Assembly: GCF_027580225.2 (NCBI RefSeq)
Contig: NC_073354.2
Coordinates: 7,478,001-7,542,000, forward strand
Length of the DNA: 64,000 nt
Direction of reading: 5' to 3'
Source: Misgurnus anguillicaudatus
Taxonomy: Eukaryota > Chordata > Actinopteri > Cypriniformes > Cobitidae
Every line of letters starts with the position of its first letter. The first letter of the stretch is position 1. Under the pieces are notes generated by a model. That model worked only from the letters and a program-made list of their open reading frames with translations. It did no database searches and was not told where the DNA came from. The position numbers and the translations under genes are program-made. Below are positions 24,101 through 35,017 of the stretch, piece after piece.

Positions 24101-26522
24101 CGTGCCGACACGTTTGGCATTTGACTCACAAATTGACGGAGTCGTGCTGACACGTTTGGCACTTGACTCGACCGAGTCGCGTCGGCAACGTTGGGACGGG
24201 CTCGACGGAGTCGTGCTGACACGTTTGGCACTTGACTCGACCGAGTCGCGTAGGCAACGTTGGGACGGGCTCGACGGAGTCATGCCGACACGTTTGGCAC
24301 TTGACCCGATGGAGTCCCGTTGGCAACGTTGGGACGGGCTCGACGGAGTCGTGCCGACACGTTTGGCACTTGACTCGACCGAGTCGCGTCGGCAACGTTG
24401 GGACAGGCTCGACGAAGTCGTGCCGACACAATTTGCACTTGACTCACAAATTGACGGAGTCGTGCTGACACGTTTGGCACTTGACTCGACCGAGTCGCGT
24501 CGGCAACGTTGGGACGGGCTTGATGGAGTCGTGCCGACACGTTTGTCACTTGACTCGATGGAGTCCCGTCGGCAACGTTGGGACGGGCTCGACGTAGTAG
24601 TGCCGACACGTTTGGCACTTGACTTGAGCGAGTTCCGTCGGCAACGTTGGGACGGGCTTGACGGAGTCGTGCCGACACGTTTGGCACTTAACTCCACCGA
24701 GTCCCGTCGGCAACGTTGGGAACGGGCTTGACGGAGTCGTGCCGATACGTTTGGTACTTGACTCGACCGAGTCGCGTGGGCAACGTTGGGACGGGCTCGA
24801 CGGAGTCATGCCGACACGTTTGGCACTTGACTCAACGGAGTCCCGTCGGCAATATTGGGACGGGCTCGACGGAGTCGTGCCGACACATTTGGCACTTGAC
24901 TCGACCGAGTCGCGTCGGCAACGTTGGGACGGGCTCGACGGAGTCGTGCTGACACGTTTGGCACTTGACTCGACGGAGTCGTGCTGACACGTTTGGCACT
25001 TGACTGGACCGAGTCGCGTCGGCAACGTTGGGACGGGCTCGACGGAGTCGTGCCGACAGGTTTGGCACTTAACTCGACCGAGTCGCGTCAGCAACGTTGG
25101 AACGGGCTCGACGGAGTCGTGCCGACACGTTTGGCACTTGACTCGATGGAGTCCCGTTGGCAACGTTGGGACGGGCTCGACGGAGTCGTGCCGACACGTT
25201 TGGCACTTGACTCGACCGAGTCGCGTCGGCAACGTTGGGACGGGCTTGACGGAGTCGTGCCGACACGTTTGGCACTTGACTCGATGGAGTCCCATCGGCA
25301 ACGTTGGGACGGGCTTGAAGGAGTCGTGCCGACACGTTTGGCACTTGACTCACAAATTGACGGAGTCGTGCTGACACGTTTGGCACTTGACTCGACCGAG
25401 TTGCGTCGGCAACGTTGGGAACGGGCTCGACGTAGTCGTGCCGACAGGTTTGGCACTTAACTCGACCGAGTCGCGTCTGCAACGTTGCGACAGGCTCAAC
25501 GGAGTCGTGCCGACACGTTTGGCACTTGACTCGACCGAGTCCCGTCGGCAATATTGGGACGGGCTCGATGGAGTTGTGCCGACATATTTGGCACTTGACT
25601 CGACCGAGTCGCGTCGGCAACATTGGGACGGGCTTGACGGAGTCGTGCCGACACGTTTGGCATTTGACTCACAAATTGACGGAGTCGTGCTGACACGTTT
25701 GGCACTTGACTGGACCGAGAAGCGTCGGCAACGTTGGGACGGACTCGACGGAGTCGTGCCGACACGTTTGGCACTTGACTCGACCGAGTCGCGTCGGCAA
25801 CGTTGAGACGGGCTCGACGGAGTCGTGCTGACACGTTTGGCACTTGACATGACGGAGTCGTGCTGACACGTTTGGCACTTGACTGGACCGAGTCGCGTTG
25901 GCAACGTTGGGACGGGCTCGACGGAGTCGTGCCGACAGGTTTGGCACTTAACTCGACCGAGTCGCGTCAGCAACGTTGGAACGGGCTCGACGGAGTCGTG
26001 CCGACACGTTTGGCACTTGACTTGACCGAGTCGCGTCGGCAACGTTGGGATGGGCTCAACGGAGTCGTGCCGACACATTTGGCACTTGACTCGACCGAGT
26101 CGCGTCGGCAACATTGGGAACGGGCTCGACGGAGTCGTGCCGACACGTTTGGCACTTGACTCAACCGAGTCACGTCGGCAACGTTGGGACGGGCTCGACG
26201 GAGTCGTGCTGACACGTTTGGCACTTGACTCGACAGAGTCGAGTTGGCAACATTGGAACGGGCTCGACGGAGTCGTGCCGACACATTTGGCACTTGACTC
26301 GACTGAGTCCCGTCTGCAAAGTTGGGACGGGCTCGACAGAGTCGTGCCGACACGTTTGGCACTTGACTCGACCAAGTCGCGTCGGCAACGGTGGGACGGG
26401 CTTGACGGAGTCGTGCCGACACGTTTGACACTTGACTCGACCGAGTCGCGTCGGCAACGTTGGGACGGGCTCGACGGAGTCGTGCCGACACGTTTGGCAC
26501 TCGACCGAGTCCCGTCAGCAAT
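18143..26522. repeat. 69-bp CpG-rich satellite (about 120 units)
   Basis: Units of 69 bp run head to tail with blocks CGGCAACGTTGGGACGGG, CTCGACGGAGTCGTGCCG, ACACGTTTGGCACTTGA and CTCGACCGAGTCGCG. Each 69-mer is itself a diverged dimer of 34-35 bp (the halves start CTCGACGGAGTCG and CTCGACCGAGTCG). Single extra half-units, a variant with an inserted ACAAATTGACGG segment, and a +1-bp GGGAACGGG variant are scattered through it. Because 69 is a multiple of three, several frames on both strands stay open (up to 519 codons); none shows coding features. The consensus has 12 CpG per unit. Confidence 0.97.
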
Positions 26523-27623
26523 GTTGGCATTAGTGTTGTCACGATCCCAAAATTATTGGTTCGATACCGATACTATGTCGATGATTTCGATTCCGATACT
26601 TTTTCTGAAAAGGGAGAAACACTCTCAAATCTCATTGCTGTGCTTTATATTAAAAATGGGACAACATTCTAATCATATAACACACTAATAAACGAACATA
26701 TGAACAGCAGATATATTAAACATTTAAGCAAAATATAAAATATATCAAAATATAAAAAATAAATTAGAGCAATGGCATTCAAGGTAAAAAAAGAATAATT
26801 TTAGCAGCATTATTTCAGTTTTTATTGAGCATTAGCATAGTAAAAAAAGATAATCAAGTACTTAAACAAATACATTGCTTTTTGTTTGTTAATGTTAATA
26901 CATTAACATTTATATGATAAACAGATTATAGTGTAAATGTGGAAAATATACCTCACTGAACGACATGAGGGTTAATAAATGACGTGTTTTTGTGAACTTA
27001 AAGCACAACAGTATCTTGGTTCATTTACTTTTTACCACAGTAAAAGTTTTTTCTTGTCAGCTAAAATGCTGTCTAATTTCCTAAGTCTGATAACTGTGAG
27101 GCGATTGTATTAACTTGGGTCATTACAGGCAAAACGTGACAACACGCATATCAACAACAATTTGGTAAGTCTAGAATTAATACTTAGTGATGATTATCAA
27201 TCTCTCGTTGGCGTGTCGGTCCTTCAGTGCTTTGCTAGCGCCGTTAGCACGCGGCTCTGTAGCAACGCATATTTGGCTTACTTCACTTGTGTCCTTTGGC
27301 TTCCCATGTTTAATTGACTCACATCCGAAAAAACCTCCACACAGCAATACTGCTTGGCTTTCTTGTACTGTTAAACCAGAGCGAACGAGACGAGGAGAGG
27401 AGGCGGAGCACTGCATTCACGTGCACTGTGTGTGCGGCGCCGTTTAAAAGAAAAGGAGAGAGAGCGAGAGCGCGCAGCTGGTGTTTGCAGAGTTACATAA
27501 AAAAACAACTCGCAGCTCGTCTCGGAGTATCGATTCCGCGGGACACGAGTATTGGAATCATTTTAAAATTTCAGTTACGATATGTATCGAAATATCGATA
27601 ATTTTGACAACACTAGTTGGGAT
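26523..27623. mobile_element. hAT-like transposon inserted in the 69-bp satellite
   Basis: The element proper is 26531-27615. Its ends are TAGTGTTGTCACGAT and TTTTGACAACACTA, an inverted pair continuing inward through GGTTCGATACCGATA / TATGTATCGAAATATCG. It is flanked by GTTGGCAT (26523-26530) and GTTGGGAT (27616-27623), an 8-bp target duplication with one mismatch, and both copies belong to the satellite unit. No transposase is evident; the small frames at 27177-27601 are unrecognised. The central part (27180-27540) is more GC-rich. Confidence 0.8.
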
Positions 27624-27852
27624 GGGCTCGACGGAGTCGTGCCGACACGTTTGGCACTTGACTCACTCATTGACGGAGTCGTGTCCACAGGTTTGGCACT
27701 TAACTCGTCCGAGTCGCGTCGGCAACGTTGAGACACGCTCGACGGAGTCGGGCTCGATAGACTTGACGGAGTCGTGCTGACACGTTTGGCACTGGACTCG
27801 ACGGAGTCCTGTCGGCAACGTTGGGATGGGCTCGACGGACTCGTGCCGATAT
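27616..27852. repeat. Degraded right end of the 69-bp satellite
   Basis: Three to four diverged units resume after the hAT-like insertion, with substitutions such as GTGTCCACAGG, GAGACACGC and GATATGTCC, and then stop. This is typical of the less homogenised edge of a satellite. Confidence 0.85.
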
Positions 27853-28905
27853 GTCCGAAATAATGTTTTAGTAAGGCATGTTTGTTAAAATTAGTTATGT
27901 TTTCTAATTAAACTAAGGCCGAGTCCTGGCTTAAGAGAATCCCTGTCCGGGACCACCTTCTATTGTCATTCTGTAGGCTACATGTTGCCACATAAGAACG
28001 AAATGCGTACTCAGGACCAGCAGCTTAAAAAAGATAACTAACATACAGTATACATAGAATAATTAAAACATAATTTAATAGAAAAAATTAAAAAATATTA
28101 TATGTTCAGTATAGTTACAAGGTAGTCATTTATTTTCTTTAGGCCTTACTTAAAACGGTCAAATGGACCCCCGACCAAATTGTGCTTAGGGCCCCGGAAG
28201 GTCTAGGGCCGGCTCTGCCTGCAGTGGTTTCTCATCAGAAGGTGAGGCGCCGTTGTCCGGTATATATGAGCGCTGAACGCCTGCTGATTATCTGGAGCTC
28301 CCATCGCCAAAAACTCGAAGGAAATGTTTAAATAGACGATATTTTTATGAACCTACTGCAGATTCTTGTTTAAAAAACATACATCCTCGACTGAAATGCT
28401 TGCAAAACTTTGAATTGTGGCACAATTCACACAAAAAGTTATATTTCCTAAATCCGTCTGCTCAGCGCTTACGACCTGCATATCAGCCTGAAATGTTTTT
28501 TAATTAAAAACAGCTTATTCGTATGACGTTGGATTTATTCAGTATTCGCTACATTCGCAGATACACAATAAGAATAGTTAAATCCTTCACAAAAAATAAG
28601 TAGTTTTTATTCCAGTCATTTTTAAGTAATTTTAACACAAAAAATTACCAAACTAGATGAAATTAATTTTATTTAATACAGTTTACATATTAAATTTCAT
28701 CAAATCTACAAGCCTATAGAATGACTTTTTACAGGCTGGTGTCACAATACTTTATGGTCTTCTCATTGTGAAATTAGCTGTTTCTGCTCACAATAAGCTT
28801 GGATTTTGTTTCTTTTAAAGTAACACAGCTACACAATGACTTTCTTTAACTGAATTAAGTGTCGATATAACATTTTAACATTTAAGATGTGAAGTGTGAT
28901 GTTTC

Positions 28906-28920
28906 TCAGCAGAGGGCAGC
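28906..28920 (+). promoter_or_regulatory. CTCF-like motif
   Basis: TCAGCAGAGGGCAGC matches the vertebrate CTCF core (CCASYAGRKGGCRSY) at all but the first base. It lies about 1 kb to the right of the satellite block and in the same orientation as a similar motif at 7161-7175. Binding is not demonstrable from sequence. Confidence 0.3.
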
Positions 28921-30065
28921 AGTGATGTTCCTCTTCATACCCTCAGTAACAACACATTTCCTCCTAAAGATAAAACTACACTACAAGTTTTTTTTTCCCA
29001 AATAAAATCTCAATTCAGTGGTACTGGCATTATTTCGTAAAGAGTGTCAAGATTTATTAAAGAAAGGCTTTGTCCTTATAGCATCTATCTAGGTACCAAG
29101 ATTATTTAGGTACAAACTATATACAGTTAAAAAGTCTATGAATGTTTGTTTTTATGCATATTTTGTCCAAAGAAGTCAATTAAAACTTACAAAATGTTTT
29201 CTCATTCATCATAATGGGATTCCCATGATATGAATAAAGCAATGTTTGCTTTTTTGTTTTGTGTGTTTACAAAAAACACACATTAATAAAAATGTATAGA
29301 AAAACATGTGGCAAATTAAGTTTTGGGTTGTCGTTATTGGCTCATAAATAAGCCAAATTATAAAAAGGGTTATAGGGTTATAATAAATGATTGTCCTTAT
29401 TGATTAAGTTCTTATTAATACAGTGAAACACCCCGTCTTAGGTGTAAAATCTGTTTGATGTATATTTATCGTGGGGTGATATTTAGATTTCACTATAGAT
29501 TCAACACAATCTAATATAGTAGTTTGTATGTATTTTCCATTCGTGCATCTTTTGTATGATTTGTTTTCACCCCTGTGACGTTGGGACTAGGGGTGGGGTT
29601 TCATTATTGTTTTTATAATAATCATACATATTCCTATGATTCACTTTGTACGAATTAGGCAGCAGATTAAATACATACTATTATCAATAACTTATGAGAT
29701 TAGGCTGGTAAATTATGTAGATTGTGCCATCTATGACAGTTATATCTATGATAATCTATGTCTGTCATGTAATAATGTCATATATAAATGCATTTCTGAA
29801 ATGTAATTTCTATGACTGTTTGCCTGTGTTGTGTGTGCTTATATATATGTGTGTATAACACACTAATGGTGTGAGTGTGTGTTGGTTCGGTCTACAATAG
29901 CATCCCTCTTATTGACAATAAGGCCCGGCAGTGAGCGGCCCTCGTTCTATTATAACCCATAATCCCTGTGCTTTTGTGCTCCGGCGAGAGAGAAAGCGAG
30001 AGAGACAGAAAGAGAGAGGGAGGAGGGACAAACGTGAGGTCATCCTAAACAACTTTCATCCGGGG

Positions 30066-30083
30066 TCACACACACACACACAC

Positions 30084-30129
<46 letters not shown>
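30066..30129. repeat. (CA)n followed by (GA)n microsatellite
   Basis: About nine CA repeats at 30066-30084 are followed by about 22 GA repeats at 30086-30129. They create the charged low-complexity frame 29931-30212, which is not a gene. Confidence 0.95.
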
Positions 30130-30131
<2 letters not shown>

Positions 30132-30816
30132 ATTGGAAGAGAAACAATTACACAGGAACAGATAATGTTTGAAACAGTGTTGGAATGCAACAAGGGAGAA
30201 AATGAAGTTTAAAAGCAAGATTGAAGAATACAGATCTGACAGAAATTTGTAAATATTTGTAAAAGTGGATCACATTTGTATGTTTGCAATGCTTACCTAC
30301 TGAAGTCTTATTTACTTTAATAGGGATAAACAATTTCTCTTAAATCATCACAATCACAACAATATATTTCCACTCAAGTAAACCTGACATTAATTTATAA
30401 ATTACAAAAAAAGGACAATAAAATGCATAGTAAATAGGGCTGTTTTTGATTTCACTTTCAATTCTTGATTCAAACAATTAAAAAACAAGAAAATCGAGGT
30501 AAAAAAATTATTCTTCTTCGAATCCGTTGCAATTTCAGATGTCGTTCTGCCATTATCTGGCACAGATCACAGCTGATGGGGTTGGTTCAGCCAGGTCCAA
30601 CAACAATTATTGTGTGATTAAAATATAAATTGCGAGCTGCTGGACCAATGTGTTTGTAAGGCACTTCGAAAGCACCACTGCTTTGACACATGTAGCCTAT
30701 TGCAACACTAAAAAGGAGAAAGAAAATATTATTATGATTTCGCATATTATCGAGCATATTGTAAACATTTGTTAATGTAAATATGTTGGGCCTGTCCTCG
30801 CAGATGGTCAGCTTAA

Positions 30817-32204
30817 AGGGACACTCCACTTTTTTTTGAAATTATGCTCATTTTCCAGCTCCCCTAGAGTTAAAGGACAAGTCCGGTATTTTACACTTAA
30901 AGCCCTGTTTTCAGATTGTTTGTGGTGAGGTAGAACGGTTTTGACTGGAGTTTGGACATGTGCGGCTGCCCCGGGGGTTTTTGGGTGTTTGTGTTTCGCC
31001 TCCCACCTCTACAGTGGGTTTGGTGGTGCACTGGAACAATCCTTCCTAAAATGCATTAAACTTTCATTTACAAAGACGTGAAACTCACCGAGTGGTCAGG
31101 GGTGTTCAATGATATGCTCACACAAAAATCGCTGCAAAATACGCATTCCAACAGGTTTAATCGTAGTTTTTGCCAACTCCATTGACTTGTATTAGATGTG
31201 CTGTGAGGTATTACTCCCCGCCGGGAACGTTGTTTCTATTCTTGCAATTGGCAAAGGCGGATTAGCGCCACCAACTGGGCTGGAGTGTCTATTATTCAAG
31301 CTCTAAGCCGAAGAATGTACGGGTGTGAGGCATTGGAAAAAAAGGTCCACAAGTTAACAACGAATGCTAAAACAGCTGTTGGAAAGCATCTTTTGCAGCG
31401 ATTTTTGTGTGAGCATATCAGTGAACACCCCTGACCACTCGGTGAGTTTCACGTCTTTGTAAACGAAAGTTTAATGCATTTTAGGAAGGATTGTTCCAGT
31501 GCACCATACACACATTGTAGAGGTGTGAGGCGAAACACAAACACCTGAAAATTCTCGGGGCAGCCGCATATGTCGAAATTTCAGTCAAAACCGTTCCATT
31601 TCATCATAAACAATCTGAAAACAGGGCTTTAAGTGTAAAATACCGAACTTGTCCTATAAACATTTGTTTTTTACTGTTTTGGAATCCATTCAGCTGATCT
31701 CCGGGTCTGGCATTAACACTTTTAGCATAGCTTAGCATAATCCATTGAATCTGATTAGACCATTAGCATCACGCTAAAAAATAACCAAAGAGTTTCTATA
31801 GTGACTCTTCTGTAGTTACATCATGGGAAATCAAAAGTTAATTGTGCCTGCTGCAGCCATGTTACAGCAGCAAAGTCCTTGATTATTACGCCAGAATAAG
31901 AGTATAATTCCTAGCCATATTTGCCTAGAAAATCACAACTTTGAATTTTCCATCTGTCTTAGTACACGACGTAATTACAAAAGAGTCAAGTTTTAAATAG
32001 GAAAAATATTGACACTCTTTGGATATTCTCTAGCGCAACGCCAATGGTCTAATCAGGTTCAATGTAATATGCTAAGCTATGCTAAAAGTGGTACCGGCAG
32101 ACCCGGAGATCAGCTGAATGGATTCCAAAAAAGGTAAAAATCAAATGTTTAACTCTAGGGGAGATGGAAAATGAGCATATTTTCAAAAAAAGTCGAGTGT
32201 CCCT
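30817..32204. mobile_element. TTAA-flanked foldback element, interrupted by a nested element
   Basis: The ends are AGGGACACTCCACTTTT and AAAAGTCGAGTGTCCCT, flanked by TTAA at 30813-30816 and 32205-32208. The long arms contain GGAATCCATTCAGCTGATC and its complement and GCATAGCTTAGCATA / TATGCTAAGCTATGC. The left arm is interrupted at 30874-31655 by another foldback element. A fragment of the same family lies at 49068-49147. The TTAA duplication suggests a piggyBac- or Kolobok-type relative; no transposase is present. Confidence 0.75.
30874..31655. mobile_element. Nested TTAA foldback element
   Basis: The ends AGGACAAGTCCGG and CCGAACTTGTCCT are inverted, with arms of about 250 bp. It follows TTAA at 30870-30873 and is followed by ATAA at 31656-31659, a TTAA with one substitution. 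The right arm of the host element preserves the empty site (CTAGAGTTAAACATTTG), which confirms the insertion point. A truncated relative lies at 6298-6842. Confidence 0.8.
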
Positions 32205-32832
32205 TTAAAAGATAAAGCTTGGGTTGCTAGGTCTGCGTAACAAAACCTGCCAAACGGACAAGCAAAACTACCATAGCCCAAAAATAGCCCAATGACCTTA
32301 AGCCAAATTCCAAAACTCAAGATATAACACTACTATACCTAAAATAAATGTTTGACATTCACTTTTATGCATTTACACAATCTTTCTTTAAAAATCACTG
32401 TAAGTAATTATAAACACAGTCTGATTTCATAAATAAGATTATCATGCCTTAAGATGAACATCAGATAAACAAAATCCTTCCACCGTGGCCAAAAAAAACA
32501 AAGAAACAAATCTGGACAATGGTTCAAAAGTAGCCCAATTCTGCGTAGCTCAAATTGCTTTAAAAAACATTTTTCCAGCTTGCACCAGCTTTTTCACATA
32601 ATAATAAGCCTTTAAAGACAGATGATTGGCTCCGTTTACTACAAAGTGGAACTTTATTCACTAGAGCGTCTGCAATGATCGTTTAATTTTGCTTTGGCTC
32701 AAGACATGTGACTAAAAAACCTAAAAAAAAAAAAAAACTTAATAGAGGTCCCTATGGGTAAACATGCTTAAATCATACAGAATTATGTTTTTATGTAAAT
32801 TTAAAAATGCATAAAGTTTCCTATAAGGGTTA

Positions 32833-33135
32833 AGGGGGTCGCACACCGGCTCACAGCTCAGCGCCGCATCGAGTCGTATCTAGGACAACTCGGAGGTATC
32901 GTAAACCGGAAGTGCACATTAAATAGTGCGAGGTTCGTCAGATACTGTAGCATCTACTTCAAAATGTAAAATATACGTTAGCAGCCATGTTAATCGTTAA
33001 TGATTTGGGATTATGGTTATTTAATGTTAAACTATGTGAGTGGCGCTCTATGGCGCGACAGGGATTTGAGCAACTTCCTGAGTCATAGCTGGGCGGCAAA
33101 GCAATGTGTTCAATTTTTTCGGTGTGCGACCCCCT
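32833..33135. mobile_element. Harbinger-like MITE with TTA duplication
   Basis: AGGGGGTCGCACACCG on the left is mirrored by CGGTGTGCGACCCCCT on the right, with TTA at 32830-32832 and 33136-33138. A 303-bp element with a 3-bp TTA duplication fits PIF/Harbinger. It has no coding capacity. Confidence 0.75.
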
Positions 33136-33240
33136 TTAGGCTTAGGGGTTGAGTTAGGGCAAAGGTATTGAATAGCCTGTAGTTGTACAGTATATAACCA
33201 TTATGTCTATGGAAAGCCTGAACAGCGATGATAAAGCAGG

Positions 33241-33241
33241 T

Positions 33242-33272
<31 letters not shown>
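33241..33272 (+). repeat. (TG)n microsatellite
   Basis: About 15 TG dinucleotides lie about 520 bp beyond the stop codon of the nrl reading frame. Confidence 0.9.
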
Positions 33273-33531
33273 GTTGCTTTCACAATTTACAAATCCCACA
33301 GAATAAAACGAAACGATAAATTAATTTATTTAATGAATTGAATAAATGTGTTAACTGCATTAAAAATGTGAAGCCATTACACATATTTAATGATCTCATA
33401 ATGATAATAATAATAATAATAAACACAATAAAATCAATCTATAAATTCAATATTCTATGAACCCCAAAGGATTTGTAAACATGTGTATGTCTCTAAAGTT
33501 ATACATACATAATAGATTAAAATGCTGACAT

Positions 33532-33537
33532 TTTATT
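33532..33537 (-). terminator. Candidate polyadenylation signal for nrl
   Basis: AATAAA on the - strand lies about 255 nt after the TGA at 33792. It is the first canonical signal I found downstream; the actual cleavage site is unknown. Confidence 0.4.
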
Positions 33538-33791
33538 GCCTATCCAAACATATGAAAAGTGCTAGAGGGCCACACTTTACCTACGAATACTGATGAAACC
33601 ATGTTGATGCAAGCTCACATTGGTCAAAGCGCACACAGTTCTGATCAGAATCACACAACACTGTGCCGTCATGTCAGAGGTCCACATCAGAATCAACCCG
33701 CTTTGATTAAATAGCTTATTTTGCAGTAACAGCTCTGCTATCACTTTAATCCACTCTTTCTTCTATTCGCTTCAGTTCATTGTTCATTTTG

Positions 33792-33944
33792 TCACAAAAA
33801 ATAATCCGGGGCAGGAGGAGAGGAAGATGAGGTGTTTGGATGAGAAAGCCGAGTCTCGTTTGAACCGACGAGTTTCTCGTATTGAGCTTTGTAAGTGTCT
33901 CGCTCTCTCAACACACGAGACAGCTCACACTGCAGCTGCTCCAG
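33792..33944 (-). CDS. nrl: nrl exon 4: second half of the leucine zipper and C terminus
   Basis: The acceptor TTCTTCTAG ends at 33945. Fifty codons follow and then TGA at 33794-33792. The first residues (LEQLQCELSRVLRERDTY) continue the leucine-zipper heptads of exon 3, including the RERD..YK.QYEKL block shared by NRL and large Mafs. A Ser/Pro-rich tail ends in PDYFL, similar to the FL ending of NRL and MAFB. No single open frame covers the zipper because an intron (34801-33945) divides it. That intron contains a 378-bp TTAA MITE. Confidence 0.85.
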   Translation of the reverse strand: MEQLQCELSRVLRERDTYKAQYEKLVGSNETRLSHPNTSSSSPPAPDYFL

Positions 33945-34111
33945 CTAGAAGAATCAATAGAGACGAGGTTATTTATAAGATCAGATTTCGAGTACTGAAT
34001 TTGTGTAAACCTGGATTGTCAGTTTTAACAAGAAAACAATTGCACTTGAAAATATCAATTTTGTTCCAAAACCTAGTGAGTTGCCTTACTGTCCACTGTG
34101 TACCTTATTAA

Positions 34112-34489
34112 AGGTACAGTGTGTAAATTTTAGCAGCGTCTAGTGGTGAGGTTGTGAATTGCAACCAACGGCTCAGTCCACTGCTCAACCCTCACTTTTA
34201 AAATGCATAGAGAAGCTACGGTAGCTGCCACCGGAAAAACATGTCATCGTCTGAGACAACTTAGTAGAAAAGTTTGTCCGTAAAAGGCTTCTGTAGAAAC
34301 ATGGCGGCACAAAATGGCGACTTCCACGTAAGGGGATCCTCTGTGTTTTAGATAAAACGCCTCATTCTAAGGTAATAAAAACATAATGGTTCATTATAAA
34401 AAGGTCTTTATACACCTCTGATAATATAGTTTTGTAAATCATTTTGCATTTCTGTCAAGAGATCCTTCTAAAAATTACACACTGCACCT
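34112..34489. mobile_element. TTAA-flanked MITE in nrl intron 3
   Basis: AGGTACAGTGTGTAAATTTTA on the left and AAAATTACACACTGCACCT on the right are inverted, with TTAA at 34108-34111 and 34490-34493. It is the fullest copy of a family also found at 35381-35743, 40075-40395, 47478-47686 and 52954-53049, and as fragments at 4712 and 12774. Confidence 0.8.
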
Positions 34490-34801
34490 TTAAGTATGCT
34501 AGGTACAAAACTGGACGGCAAACACCAAAATTTAGTTATGTGCAGATTTTATAACAACAAACAAATTTTGAATGATATTAAACAATAAAATATTGAAATA
34601 AAAGTCCAAAATTCTCTGGTCATTAACCTTATTTAATAACAGTCACAATGCATTGTGGGATTGTCAACTCTTTGCAGTATACATATGAAGCTGTCTTTTA
34701 ATATCTAGTAATGCTGTGAAGGACGGTTCAGTAGGGTTTGGAACAGAGCCGGGTTTACAATAATAGGTTTAAGTGTTGTTTGTATGTATCTGATATAATA
34801 C

Positions 34802-35017
34802 CTGCTGTGTGAGGATGTGTTTCTCAGACTCGAGTGCGTGTCGGTGCTGTAGACGTTTGTAACGGCAGGACTGAGCGTATCCTCGATTCTTCAGCGTCCG
34901 TCTCTTCTGTTTCAAACGGACCACCTCATCTTTACTCACCCCACGCAAATGTCTGTTGAGCTCTCGAACCGACAGATTGACCAACTGCTCATCAGAAAAA
35001 CGCTCATCCACCCCAGA
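34802..35017 (-). CDS. nrl: nrl exon 3: extended homology region, basic region, zipper start
   Basis: A 72-codon exon lies between the acceptor TTTTGTCAG (ending 35018) and the donor CAG/GTATTA (34802/34801). It encodes the Maf extended homology region ([20 protein letters not shown]) and the basic DNA-contact region with the invariant NRGYAQSCR. The beginning of the leucine zipper ([12 protein letters not shown]) follows. These features define a Maf bZIP protein that binds MARE/NRE elements as a dimer in the nucleus. Both intron junctions fall exactly between codons, so it can be joined to exons 2 and 4 without a shift. Confidence 0.93.

Larger units (their letters stand above)
27853..30816. 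other. AT-rich intergenic sequence
   Basis: No gene was recognised. About 28140-28220 contains AGGGCCGGCTCTGC, which resembles the end of a fish DNA transposon. A CTCF-like core lies at 28906-28920. The frames at 29931-30212 and 30587-30829 are low-complexity or chance. Confidence 0.35.

Noticed and set aside
18143..26522. Genuine CENP-B box in the satellite
   Set aside because: The core is similar, but the essential TTCG start and central A are not kept, so only a resemblance is claimed.
29931..30212. 93-codon Arg/Glu-rich frame
   Set aside because: It is driven by a (GA)n microsatellite with no conserved part.
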